DNA from: Euglena gracilis
Lineage: Eukaryota > Euglenida > Euglenophyceae > Euglenales
NCBI GenBank assembly: GCA_039621445.1
Contig: CP154956.1
Location: 94,368,406 to 94,432,405, forward strand
DNA length: 64,000 bases
Direction of reading: 5' to 3'
Shown here: piece by piece, positions 19,463-28,576 of the stretch
Position numbering within the stretch: the first letter of the stretch is position 1
Layout: each line of letters opens with the position of its first letter
Made by a program: the position numbers and the translations under genes
The notes under the pieces: model-generated
Databases searched by the model: none
The model's input: the letters and a program-made list of their open reading frames with translations, nothing else
What the model was told of the DNA's origin: nothing

Positions 19463-20143
19463 CTAGGGTAGGAAACGGTGTTTTCGGTTGTGGAAAACGT
19501 TGTGGAAATGCGGGGGGACATCCTGGGGGATGTCACGGGGAACAAGTTCGGGGGTGTGGTGTGTGTGCGGGGGGTAGTGCGCAAACCGTGCGAAGGACAA
19601 TCCACCACCAATCGGTGTTGCCGGAGGAACGGAAAACCGAGTATGACATCTGACCCGGCGATATTCGCCTCGAATGCCCAAGTACCCAGAAAATTTTGGA
19701 ATTGTGGGGTGTGTGTGGTGCTTCGGGATAATGGGGAGGACTATGTCCAAAATGCATCCCAAGTCACCACCGCACATGGGGCTGTTGTCAGCGGTCATAA
19801 TTTTGATGGGATTCTTGGCATGAACCAAGAGGGGGGTGGGTATAAGTCCTTTGCGGAAAAGAAGGGGGATTCGACACCCTGTGTCGACTAAAATTTTGGC
19901 TTGTGCACAGAAATTTTGAGTTTTGATTTTCGCTTGGACCAAAAGTTCCATGGGGGGTACGCAAAGCGAAGGGTCGGGTGTAAAATTGTTGTTGCGCCAA
20001 CTGTTCCATGACCCTTGGCTTACTTTGCTCAACATTCCAAGCAAAAATTTGGCGCGGGGAGTGGGGGACCCGAAAAGTTTCCGGGTACCGACCAAAAAGA
20101 CCGATGGGCAGGGGGGGCAGGGGTGATCAGTTCCTACCTCCAT
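19463..20143 (-). CDS. Element A aspartic protease
   Basis: The retroviral-type protease active site is ILVDTGC. A Cys/Pro-rich linker (CPPCPS) lies upstream. The C-terminal protease motif (SDVILGFPFLRQ) is encoded in the next frame, which is the pol frame, so the domain spans a shift near 19680-19740, next to a CA-rich run. It is in frame with the Arg/Ser-rich gag tail across the UAG at 20189-20191, and the ATG at 20143 is simply the first in the frame; expression by readthrough is more likely than independent initiation. Element B keeps the same arrangement at 35833-36330. Confidence 0.8.
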   Translation of the reverse strand: MEVGTDHPCPPCPSVFLVGTRKLFGSPTPRAKFLLGMLSKVSQGSWNSWRNNNFTPDPSLCVPPMELLVQAKIKTQNFCAQAKILVDTGCRIPLLFRKGLIPTPLLVHAKNPIKIMTADNSPMCGGDLGCILDIVLPIIPKHHTHPTIPKFSGYLGIRGEYRRVRCHTRFSVPPATPIGGGLSFARFAHYPPHTHHTPELVPRDIPQDVPPHFHNVFHNRKHRFLP

Positions 20144-20152
20144 CTGTTCATC

Positions 20153-20191
20153 AGCCCAGAGGTCCGTGCCCTCAGACCTCGGGCTCCCCTA
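20153..20191 (-). promoter_or_regulatory. Gag-protease UAG with downstream hairpin (probable stop-codon readthrough signal)
   Basis: The minus strand reads GAG-TAG-GGG, then AGCCCGAGGTC, a 10-base loop, then GACCTC-T-GGGCT. The stem pairs 11-12 bases with one bulged T and starts three bases after the stop. Gag and protease are in the same frame on either side. The same UAG, spacing and hairpin stand at 35785-35823 in element B, with loop changes that keep pairing. Gammaretroviral gag-pol readthrough uses a UAG-G followed by structure in the same way. Confidence 0.7.
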
Positions 20192-20830
20192 CTCCATATC
20201 GGAGTCGGCCTTTTGGCCTATGGTGGACTTCCTAGAGTAAATTGCGCGTATCGCGCGAATGGCATTCCTGTCTTCCACCAACTCATCCTCGGTGCTCTCA
20301 TCCCCCTCCCTGCCCGAAGCCAGGTCTTTTTCCTCGATAGAGGATATTTTGAAACCAACCCGCTGCCTATTGGCAGAACCGCGATTGGAATCGCGACAAC
20401 CATGGCTAGGGCGGGGAGAGCGGGAACGAGGGCACTTGGATGAATGGTGGTCTTTAGACCCACAAAGGGAACAACGGGTTTGCGATTGCGATTGCCTTTT
20501 GGCATCATGGCGACGCGGGGAGCGGTTATCCGCTCGACCGCGGTCGGATCGCGAAGAGGATGACCCACTTCGCGACCGAGATCGCGAAGAATCGCGATTG
20601 GCATCCCGATTGCGGGTAGGGGGGCGGGGGGACCGACCTCGCGGTTTGAAACCACGTCCGCTATTGCGGTGGGGTGAACGGGAACGCGGTCTTCCATCAC
20701 CCGATCGGTATCCCGACCGCTGCGAATGCGCAGATCGTGAGGAACGCGAACTCCAGGAAGAGAGGGATCCTCGGGGGCTCTTACTGCGCTTTCGCGCCCT
20801 TGGGGGTTCGCCCCTTGGGGGTTCGGACAT
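20189..20830 (-). CDS. gag: Element A gag C-terminal part: Arg/Ser-rich with second zinc knuckle
   Basis: 213 aa, very rich in RS/SR dipeptides, with a CCHC-like knuckle CSLCGSKDHHSSKC and an acidic tail ending DSDME before the UAG. It is a nucleic-acid-binding nucleocapsid region. It lies in the -1 frame relative to the preceding zinc knuckle (CFLCNQPGHMSREC). In element B the same Arg/Ser segment follows the first knuckle in the same frame, so A has either lost a base or shifts frame at the repeated ACCCCCAAGG sequences (about 20805-20830). It shares its frame with protease. Confidence 0.75.
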   Translation of the reverse strand: MSEPPRGEPPRARKRSKSPRGSLSSWSSRSSRSAHSQRSGYRSGDGRPRSRSPHRNSGRGFKPRGRSPRPPTRNRDANRDSSRSRSRSGSSSSRSDRGRADNRSPRRHDAKRQSQSQTRCSLCGSKDHHSSKCPRSRSPRPSHGCRDSNRGSANRQRVGFKISSIEEKDLASGREGDESTEDELVEDRNAIRAIRAIYSRKSTIGQKADSDME

Positions 20831-23004
20831 TCGCGAGACATATGTCCGGGTTGATTACACAAAAAGCACACTTTGTCCGAAACTTGGTCAGAAGAGCGCG
20901 AATAGCGCGGTTTGGATTCCCGTGTCGGGGATTTGGGGTTTGAGCGCGGATAGCGCGTTTTGGAATCACTGGATGGTGATTTTGGTGATTTTGGGGGGGT
21001 AGTCCTTTGGACTGCATGGACTGAACCGGTGGGTACACCCGCGGTAGGGTGGTGGTGATATGCCGATTCAATCTGTCCCAGAAGTTGTGATAACTTCATT
21101 TGTTTGGAAATATAATTCCATCTCTCATCGAGAGTCAAAATGTGTCCCGCGAGTTCCTCGCGGTGAATTTCCTTGATGAGTTTGGGGATGTAGCGCAGTA
21201 ATACCGCATCAAATTGTTCTTTGATTTGCTTTTCCCCTAACTCATCAACCTCGGCTGCTAATGCAAGCCACTTGGAGTACCACAAGTCTATCGACTTCCA
21301 TTTGCGGTCCGGGGGGGTGAATTGCCGCCATTTGTTTTCCAGACTGATTCTGGAAACCAAACTGGAGCATGAGGAAGCATATTGCTCGACCAATTCTTCA
21401 AAAGAAATGCGCCTGCCAATGACCAATTGTCTGGCGCGTTCTTTTTCATCCCTGGGGAGGCAATCGATGAATTCCATCTTGATTACCTCGGGGTTGTCAT
21501 CTTGGGTGGGTCCCTTCAAATCCCAATAATATTCCCAATCGCGGAAAAATTGTTTCCACGTGGTGGGGTCACCGTCCCATTGGGGCTTCACCTTGTTCGC
21601 TATCGCGATGGTGCCTTTGAAATCTTTCTGAGAAACCCGTGGCCCTTCGGTGGTATTCCAGGGGCGTGGGCCCGGGCGCGAAATCGCACCATGTGCAGGT
21701 ACTCCGGTGGTTGCACCAAGGGTATTGTTCGGGTTATTCTGCGATTGCGCATGGAACATACCACTTAGTGTACCATAGGTACCATGCAAATTAGGGGAAT
21801 CGCGATTGCGCGAATGGTGATGCGGTTGCGCATGTGGGGGTGAGGTATCACATGGTTGCACCATTGGTGCTACTAAGCGAATTTGGGAGGTGTGACCAAT
21901 ACCCGGTGTAGGGGTGCGGATCATACCACGAATGAGTTCGGATTCCCGAATCTCTTGATTTAAGAGGGGGGTGGGGCTGGTTTTCGCTTGAAAACCCGAC
22001 TCATCATCCGAAAACTCGTCCATTGGGACTGGTAATGCTAGTGGGGGAACCACCGCATGAGCGGAAACGCGATTTGGTGGCAATGTGCCTGTGGACTCGG
22101 GAATTGGTGCGCGAATAGCGCTTTTGGAGCTGGAAGATGCGGCAAGTGTGCCAACCATACCCGATTGCGGGTTTTGGTGGATGGAACGCAGTTGTGCGTG
22201 AATTTGGTCCAAATTTGTTGCAAATTCATGCACACTTTGCTCCAAATGGTCAACAACCTGCCAATTGTCGGTTATCCGACCCACATCCTCCTGCAAACGC
22301 TTAATCCGCCTACGGTATGAGGGTAGTTCATCCAAAAGCGGGATTTTGTCAGAAATTGACTGAAAATCGTGCGAAATTGCACCAAACCCAGTGTCCAATT
22401 CCTGTACTCTTGTCACCAAAGTGCGCATCGCACTGGAAATGGCCTCCAATTGTGGAGATGGCTTGGTGGGGTGGTCCGAATGCGGACTTTTGACTTTTTC
22501 AGCCATTGGCTGTTCCATCAAGACAGAAACTTGCGCGGATAGCGCGGTAATGTCATTTTGCAGTTTTGTGACATCCTGTTTCACCGTTTTCTCGGTGTTC
22601 ATGAGACTGTCACAGAATCCTTGCATGATTTGGTGATTTTCCGCGCGCATTTCAGCGCAAATCTTGTCCAAGTATGTTTTTGGGAGTGTGGGGGTAGGTG
22701 TTGGTAACGGCAATGTGCCTTGGGGTGGTGATTGCACCTGAAGCATTTTTGTGCTCATTTCTTGCATGCGTTTGTGCAAATCCGCTATCGCGGTTTGAAT
22801 GCCGGTAACATCCGGGATCCTACCAGCTACTTCCGCATAGCGGGTGTGTAACTTAGCCAATGAGGCTTCAATGTTACCAACATCCTGTTGTAACTGTTTG
22901 TGCAAATCGGACATGGTGGCTTTGAGTCCACTAATATCCGGTGTTGGTGCACGGGTTGCCGCATTGCGGTTTTGCAAATCCGCGATTGCGGTTCGGAATT
23001 CCAT
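20218..23004 (-). CDS. gag: Element A gag central part: coiled coil, capsid-like region, CCHC zinc knuckle
   Basis: 928 aa. The first part is alternating coiled coil with repeated MSDLHKQLQ/IADLHKRMQ units, followed by a Ser/Pro linker. A capsid-like helical region follows (WDGDPTTWKQFFRDWEYYW ... YISKQMKLSQLLG), typical of Ty3-type retrotransposon Gag. The CCHC knuckle is CFLCNQPGHMSREC. The last roughly 200 residues of this frame overlap the Arg/Ser frame and are probably a shadow. It continues in frame from 23026-24354 across one UAG (23026-23028); in elements B and C a Gln codon or readable sequence stands there, so this UAG may be a point mutation. Confidence 0.85.
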   Translation of the reverse strand: MEFRTAIADLQNRNAATRAPTPDISGLKATMSDLHKQLQQDVGNIEASLAKLHTRYAEVAGRIPDVTGIQTAIADLHKRMQEMSTKMLQVQSPPQGTLPLPTPTPTLPKTYLDKICAEMRAENHQIMQGFCDSLMNTEKTVKQDVTKLQNDITALSAQVSVLMEQPMAEKVKSPHSDHPTKPSPQLEAISSAMRTLVTRVQELDTGFGAISHDFQSISDKIPLLDELPSYRRRIKRLQEDVGRITDNWQVVDHLEQSVHEFATNLDQIHAQLRSIHQNPQSGMVGTLAASSSSKSAIRAPIPESTGTLPPNRVSAHAVVPPLALPVPMDEFSDDESGFQAKTSPTPLLNQEIRESELIRGMIRTPTPGIGHTSQIRLVAPMVQPCDTSPPHAQPHHHSRNRDSPNLHGTYGTLSGMFHAQSQNNPNNTLGATTGVPAHGAISRPGPRPWNTTEGPRVSQKDFKGTIAIANKVKPQWDGDPTTWKQFFRDWEYYWDLKGPTQDDNPEVIKMEFIDCLPRDEKERARQLVIGRRISFEELVEQYASSCSSLVSRISLENKWRQFTPPDRKWKSIDLWYSKWLALAAEVDELGEKQIKEQFDAVLLRYIPKLIKEIHREELAGHILTLDERWNYISKQMKLSQLLGQIESAYHHHPTAGVPTGSVHAVQRTTPPKSPKSPSSDSKTRYPRSNPKSPTRESKPRYSRSSDQVSDKVCFLCNQPGHMSRECPNPQGANPQGRESAVRAPEDPSLPGVRVPHDLRIRSGRDTDRVMEDRVPVHPTAIADVVSNREVGPPAPLPAIGMPIAILRDLGREVGHPLRDPTAVERITAPRVAMMPKGNRNRKPVVPFVGLKTTIHPSALVPALPALAMVVAIPIAVLPIGSGLVSKYPLSRKKTWLRAGRGMRAPRMSWWKTGMPFARYAQFTLGSPP

Positions 23005-23025
23005 TGTGTCATTTTGCCACTGTTG

Positions 23026-24354
23026 CTACAAATTCTCAATCCTACTCGCGATATTCGCGATTTGGGTGTGAAAACTTGCAATTTCAGCGGAAATCTCACC
23101 ACAATGGCAAGATTTCTGCTCCAATCGGGAAAGTCTTTCCTCCAATTGTTGCACATACGTGCGGGGGGCAAAACTTTCATTGGCTTGGGCAGAAAAGTGG
23201 GTAAAATTCGCGGAATCACCGCTCAACTGGAAAATGCGCTGTTGCGCTTCCTGAAATGCGGTTGCAAGTGTGGAGAATTGCTCCATTGTAATAAATTGTC
23301 CCAAATCGGGATTTTTGATGGGGGGCTCATGCAACATTTGCTGCAATTGTGGAAAAATTGCCGTAATTGGCTCCAATTGATGAGACAGAGCTTGCAAACT
23401 ATGTTGCATGTTGGAGAAAATCGCATCATTGCGGGATTGCGTTTCACACATGGCTTCACTCACTTTTTGGAAGTGTTGTGGCAAATATGCCTGCAAATGT
23501 GTGTCTAATCCTTGACGCAAAGTTGCGAGGTCCACATTGGTGGATTGAAAGTTTGTTTGGCAATATTGACCAACATCACGCACATAACTCCAAAGGTAAT
23601 TGAGCTTGTGCTCTACAACCTTTTGGTTGTTCTCATCAAAATCCAGAACCTTGTTAAGTGTCATAGCGCAATCCGCTACACAAGTGTGGACATGGGAAAA
23701 TTGCCGCGTTAGCGGGTGGTCCACTGGAAGATTTGCGACTATGCGCTGAATCACGGTGATGGGTTGAGGGGAAATATTTTCCAACTCTTCCGCATCACTG
23801 CTCATGGACTCTGTGGGACTTGTATAAGCCGGAACTGTCAAACGCATCTCCGGATGCCATGGCAATGCCCGAAAAGAACCCGTATCGGGTGGTGCGGGCA
23901 ATTGTCCAATCGGACTTGTGGGGGGAAGCATAGGGGGGGGCTGAAAGAAACATGGTGTTTCTAACCCACCCTCAACAAAAATTTGCCGTGGCGTATCCGC
24001 CTCAGAGTCAAATGTGCCTATCGGCACCAGTGCGAGATCTCGCTGGGGGGAATGGGTGTTAGCCGATCGGCTTTCCAACAAAAGGGGTTCTGCCTGTTGG
24101 GCATGGGGTTGCTCTATAGAGCTTGACACCGATAGGTGTGGGGATGCCCATTGGGCGGGGGGAGGATAACTCGACACAGACACCGATAGGTGTGACACAC
24201 GCGGGGAAGGAGGATTACCTTTGGAATGGATCAATGCTTGATTACCCCTATGGGGTTGTGAATGCTCAATAGAGCTGGTCAATGGTGCTGCATGTTCAAG
24301 TCCTCGAAGTGACCCAATCAATGCAGCGTAGTCGATGGGAGTTGTGCTCTGCAT
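23026..24354 (-). CDS. gag: Element A gag N-terminal part
   Basis: I choose the ATG at 24354 because MQST(T/D)P is conserved at the start in A-prime (25702), B (31703) and C (61592); the frame itself is open to 24417. A Pro/Ser-rich region is followed by a helical block (HVHTCVADC...NKVLDFDENNQ) and long coiled coil (LEERLSRLEQK). The frame ends at a UAG, after which the same frame continues into 20218-23004. It presumably forms the assembly part of the virus-like particle. Confidence 0.85.
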   Translation of the reverse strand: MQSTTPIDYAALIGSLRGLEHAAPLTSSIEHSQPHRGNQALIHSKGNPPSPRVSHLSVSVSSYPPPAQWASPHLSVSSSIEQPHAQQAEPLLLESRSANTHSPQRDLALVPIGTFDSEADTPRQIFVEGGLETPCFFQPPPMLPPTSPIGQLPAPPDTGSFRALPWHPEMRLTVPAYTSPTESMSSDAEELENISPQPITVIQRIVANLPVDHPLTRQFSHVHTCVADCAMTLNKVLDFDENNQKVVEHKLNYLWSYVRDVGQYCQTNFQSTNVDLATLRQGLDTHLQAYLPQHFQKVSEAMCETQSRNDAIFSNMQHSLQALSHQLEPITAIFPQLQQMLHEPPIKNPDLGQFITMEQFSTLATAFQEAQQRIFQLSGDSANFTHFSAQANESFAPRTYVQQLEERLSRLEQKSCHCGEISAEIASFHTQIANIASRIENL

Positions 24355-24605
24355 TTTTAAGGCAAAAACGCAAAAACCAAGTGTAAATTGTGGGGTAAAA
24401 TGCAGGAACAAGTGCAAAAGAGGGGATAGTATATAAAGTAAGCAGAGACCCGAACTCTGAGGTTTGAAGCAGCGTATACTGCGAACCGTCAGAGGACGTG
24501 TCCGTGCGTACGGCGTTGGCCGGAAACGGCTTGTAGTGCCTGTGGTCGCCTATAGGCGGGGCACCACACGACCGTTTGCGGTCAAAAGGATCGAAAAAAC
24601 CTAAA
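24355..24605 (-). other. 5' leader of element A
   Basis: Untranslated leader between PBS and gag, closely matched in A-prime (25703-25953). It contains inverted words such as GGTCGCCTATAGGCG and GGCCGGAAACGGC that could fold into small hairpins. No gene. Confidence 0.6.
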
Positions 24606-24614
24606 CTGCTACCA
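24606..24614 (-). other. Primer-binding site of element A
   Basis: The minus strand reads TGGTAGCAG directly after the 5' LTR, complementary to the CTGCTACCA 3' end of eukaryotic initiator tRNA-Met. The following bases also resemble the complement of its T-arm (GGTT..TTCGATCC). Confidence 0.8.
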
Positions 24615-25046
24615 AGTGTACGTCCTACCTTTACGCTTTCGCCCTTTGGTGCGCAGGAAAAGATATAGGTAAGAGTTACAAGAAAAAAATATAAAATAAA
24701 ATATAAAAGTTGTATTGCCCTTTTCCCCAATTAAGAGGCAGAGCACAAGACAGGGGAGGAGCCCTATGGGCTACGGACCAGACAAAGTGACAAATGTCCT
24801 TTCAGGACTTCAAATGTGAAAAATGAGACTTGGAGATCAAGTCTTGCAAAGTCAAAATGAAAAGCAAAGAATACCACCTGTGGAGAGGAGAACCAGAATT
24901 AGGCTTTGGTATTCCTAATTCAGGCCGTTGGCCATCTGTAGGAATACCACCTAGCATAGTACTGTGTATGGGGCTCAGAGCTATATCTGGCCGTAGGCTT
25001 ATACCTACATACACAGTACCATGGCCTTACGGCTGCCTGGTACACA
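24615..25046 (-). repeat. 5' LTR of element A
   Basis: 432 bp and almost identical to 7542-7973. It is flanked on the right by ATTTG, the target duplication. It contains the polymerase II promoter by inference; the AT-rich stretch TATATTTTATTTTATATT (minus strand, about 24686-24703) lies near the LTR's 3' end. Confidence 0.9.
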
Positions 25047-25702
25047 ATTTGCCGCGTTAGCGCGTGGTCCACTGGAAGATTTGCGACTATGCGCTGAATC
25101 ACGGTAATGGGTTGAGGGGCAATATTTTCCAACTCTTCCGCATCACTACTCATAGACTCTGTGGGACTTGTATAAGCCAGAACTGTCAAACGCATCTCCG
25201 GGTGCCATTGCAGTGCCGGAAAAGAACCCGTATCGGGTGGTGCGGGCAATTGTCCAATCGGACTTGTGGGGGGAAGCATAGGAGGGGGCTGAAAGAAACA
25301 TGGTGTTTCTAACCCACCCTCAACAAAAAGTTGCCGTGGTGTATCCGCCTCAGAGTCAAATGTGCATATCGGCACCAGTGCAAGATCTCGCCAGGGGGAA
25401 TGGGTGTTAGCCGATCGGCTTTCCAACAAAAGGGGTTGTGCCTGTTGGGCATTGGGTTGCTCTATAGAGCTTGACACCGATAGGTGTGGGGATGCCCATT
25501 GGGCGGGGGGAGGATTACTCGACACAGACACCGATAGGTGTGACACACGCGGGGAAGGAGGATTACCTTTGAAATGGATCAATGCTTGTGTACCCCTATG
25601 GAGTTGTGAATGCTCATTAGAGCTAGACAATGATGCCGCAGGTTCAAGTCCACGAAGTGAACCAATCAATGCTGCGTAGTCAATGGGAGTTGTGCTCTGC
25701 AT
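25047..25702 (-). pseudogene. gag: Host element A-prime gag, N-terminal part (split by element A)
   Basis: About 218 residues matching the start of element A gag (MQSTTPIDYAALIGSLRGLE), ending at VDHALTRQ, where element A is inserted. The remaining gag continues at 7541 going down. Start chosen as the conserved MQSTTP Met. Confidence 0.85.
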
Positions 25703-25962
25703 TTTTAAAGGAAAAATGCGAAAACAAAGTGTAACTTGTGGTGTAAAAGGAAGAAACAAGTACAAAAAGAGGGGATAGTATAAAAAGTAAGCAGAGACCC
25801 GAACTCTGAGGTTTGAAGCAGCGTATACTGCGAACCGTCAGAGGACGTGTCCGTGCGTACGGCTTTGGCCGGAAACGGCTTGTAGTGCCTGTGGTCGCCT
25901 ATAGGCGGGGCACCACACGACCGTTTGCGGTCAAAAGGATCGAAAACCCTAAACTGCCACCA

Positions 25963-26401
25963 AGTGTACGTCCAACCTTTCCTCGCTTTTGCCCTTTGGT
26001 GCGCAAAAAGGTAAAAGTTGGAGTAACAGGAAAAATTGAAAAGAATAATATAAAAGTTGTTCGCCCTTTTCCCCAATTAAGAGGCAGAGCACAAGTCAGG
26101 GGAGAAGCCCTATGGGCTACGACAAGGAAAAGTGCCAAGTGACTTGGCTGTCCTTTCAGGACTTCAAAATGAGAAAAATCAAACTTGGAAATCAAGTCTT
26201 AAATCAAAGACCAGAATGGAATAAAATGCCACCTGTGGAGAGGAGAACCAGAATAAGGTTTAGGTATTCCTAATTCAGGCCGTTGGCCATCTGTAGGAGT
26301 ACCACCTAGCATAGTACTGTGTATGGGGCTCAGAGCTATATCTGGCCGTAGGCTTATACCTACATACACAGTACCATGGCCTTACGGCTGCCTGGTACAC
26401 A
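25963..26401 (-). repeat. 5' LTR of host element A-prime
   Basis: About 439 bp, clearly homologous to the element A LTRs but more diverged (many substitutions and small indels), with the same ends (TGTGTACCAGG ... ACGTACACT on the minus strand). The PBS at 25954-25962 is TGGTGGCAG, one base off the consensus. Only this LTR of A-prime is present in the window. Confidence 0.85.
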
Positions 26402-26999
26402 GTCACCCAAATTTGTATGTAATTTTCCTTTGGTCGACCAAAAAACGTACCCGGCCAAAACCCGGGACGCGGGTGGGGACGCGGGGGGGGGGGGCGGGGG
26501 AACACCCCCACAAAGACCCACAGCCGTTCCAAAGTTGGCCTTGGGAAGCCCAGCAGACCCCCCGGGGGGGTTCTGCTAGCAGGGCTAATGGAAAATGTTT
26601 TCCAGTGGAGAGGCACAGGGGGGCCGCAGGACCCCCCTGTCGAGTTGCGAATTCAACCGGACCGGTCAAGTTCGAAGGGGGGGGGGTCCGGGGTCTGGAG
26701 TAACGAAATTTCATTGGGGAGCCTAGGCATCGGGTGGTTGAGGTCTGAACTCAATCCAGAAGGGGGGGGGGTTGAGAACCCGAACTCGGCTGCCTAGCCC
26801 CCATTGATAGGCGCGAAGTGCCAAAATCTTTGGGACCTTCCAAATCTGGCAAAAAATGCCCAGTTTTGGCCCACTCTCCAATTTGTCCTGCATAATTGAA
26901 GAACTTATGTCAAACTCGAGCTTTGCACTGGCGTTTGATTGCTCATTGGTCTCAAGTGTTAATCATTTGGACAGATATTCCGACACGCAGGTCACCAGG
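26402..26999. other. No recognisable gene; G-rich runs
   Basis: Between A-prime and D1. Contains runs of G up to about 10 (26486-26496, 26677-26686, 26762-26771) and only short unrelated frames. Direct repeats of GGGGGTCACCA lead into D1 near 26995-27015. Confidence 0.5.
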
Positions 27000-27023
27000 G
27001 GGTCACCAGGGGGTCACAAGGGT

Positions 27024-28114
27024 ATCCCCTACCTCCGCGAGGTGGAGGGGATGGTCCCCCTCTTCAGCGAAGCACAGCGGGTGGCGCTGCTGCGGAGTAC
27101 GGTAGACGAGGCGACGGCGTTGCACATCGACCTGGTGGTGGACACCTACCCCGAGATGCCGTTCGAGGAGTTGTGGGCGAGGCTGGACCTGGGGCTGGGT
27201 TGAGATGACCGAAGAGCACTACGAAGGAAGCTCCGTCACCTCAAGGTGGTGACACGGGGCAAGCTGACAGAGCGAGAGTGGCGGGAGTACTTCGCCAATG
27301 CTAAGGCGCTGGCGGTGCAGATCGGGGACATGACGACGTGGAGCTAGCCCGCCTGGTGGTGGACCAGCTGGGCCAGCCATGGAGAAAGCAGCTGGCCCAT
27401 GAGGAGGATCGGCGCCGTGACCACGCGGCGCTGGTCCTGGAAGGCCTACCGGAGGATGTGACGGTGGCGGAGGCGACGGAGATGGTGGTGGAGGAGACGG
27501 GCGTCGTGCCGAAGAAAGTGAATCGCCAAGGCAGAAGAATCAAGGTGGTCCCGGCGGATGAAGACCACCGGGCGGCCATCAAGGCGGTGTACGACCGGCA
27601 GAAGCTGTTTGGTGGAGCCATCGTCCGGGTGGCACCGGACACCGTGGAGTTCACCGCCACCCAAGTCAACGACCTCATGGTGCGGTGGCTGAGGGTGGAC
27701 CAGCTGGCCGCCACCATGGGCGACCCCGAGCCGGCCTACCGCAAACCGGCGGCACCCACAAGATGGCAGCGGGAAGTGGATGTCGAAGATGAAGAGGATG
27801 AGACGGACACCAAGGCCAATCAAGGAGTCCAGGAGGAGTCCAACATCAAGGAAGTGAAGAAGGAGGCGGTGAAGAAAGAAAAGGAAGGAGAAGCGAAGAA
27901 GGTGGACGATACCAAGGACTCCAACGATGCCCAAGGCTGGGCTGGCCGAGGCAAAGGAAACCAGCAGCCGTGGAACAAAGGATGGACCTGCAAAGGCGAA
28001 GCCAAGGGGAAGGATGGTGGAAAAGGCAAAGGCAAGGGTGAGGGGAAACACAAAGGCGGTGAGAAGGGTTCCGCCAAAGGAGAAGCGGCCGGGACGACAT
28101 CGACGCAGCAATGA
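27024..28114 (+). pseudogene. D1 gag-like protein with basic Gly/Lys tail
   Basis: Pieces in three frames match the D2 protein: FSEAQRVALLRS...WARLDLGLG, then ALRRKLRHLK, then an intact 258-aa stretch from 27338. The latter holds a beta-alpha-beta pattern (ALVLEGLPEDV ... GRRIKVVPADEDHRAAI ... GGAIVRVAP) that could be an RRM-like fold, then acidic and Lys/Gly/Glu-rich tails (KGKGEGKHKGG) suited to RNA binding. The frame is broken by a TGA (27202-27204) and a shift near 27330. No zinc knuckle is present. Confidence 0.55.
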
Positions 28115-28576
28115 CGGGGCCGTCCAGGTCCCGAGGGGAAGGGCCTGGACCGGCAGTCAACCCCTCAGCCGACATCCGCACCAGGGACCAGGCTGGTAAG
28201 AGCGGTGGAGTATGAAGAACGAGGATGGCGGCTGGTCCAAAGAAAGAGAAGAGGCAGGAAGTCTCCAAAGGAAGGGGAGAGACCCTGCCTGCGGCAGGTG
28301 TCGAAGGCGAAGCCGACACCATCGTCTCCATCAACATCACCGAGTGCGCCGAAGGCGAAGGTGGCATCATCTTCCTGATCAACGCGGACGGCATCGGCAA
28401 CGAAGACTTCATCGTCCTCATCAACGCCGACGGCATCGGCAACAAAGACAGCATCGAGATCGAGTCTACCATGATCTACGTCATCCCCATCAACTACGCC
28501 GACAACATCATTACCGAAGGCATCACCAAGTCTCCACAAGACATCACCACAAGAAAGACAACCACCGGCGAAGGAG

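Larger units (their letters stand above)
7542..25046 (-). mobile_element. Element A: 17.5 kb Ty3/Gypsy-type LTR retrotransposon with extra 3' genes
   Basis: On the minus strand the order is 5' LTR (24615-25046), PBS, leader, gag, protease, pol with chromodomain, two large unknown ORFs, PPT, 3' LTR (7542-7973). The LTRs are both 432 bp and differ at about two positions, so insertion was recent. It sits inside gag of a related element with a 5-bp duplication. The gag-pol chain carries in-frame UAGs at 23026-23028, 20189-20191 and 19318-19320 and shifts of frame near 20800 and within protease (about 19680-19740). At least the 20189 UAG is conserved in element B and looks functional. Most Ty3/Gypsy elements are 5-8 kb, so this one is exceptionally long. 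Confidence 0.9.
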
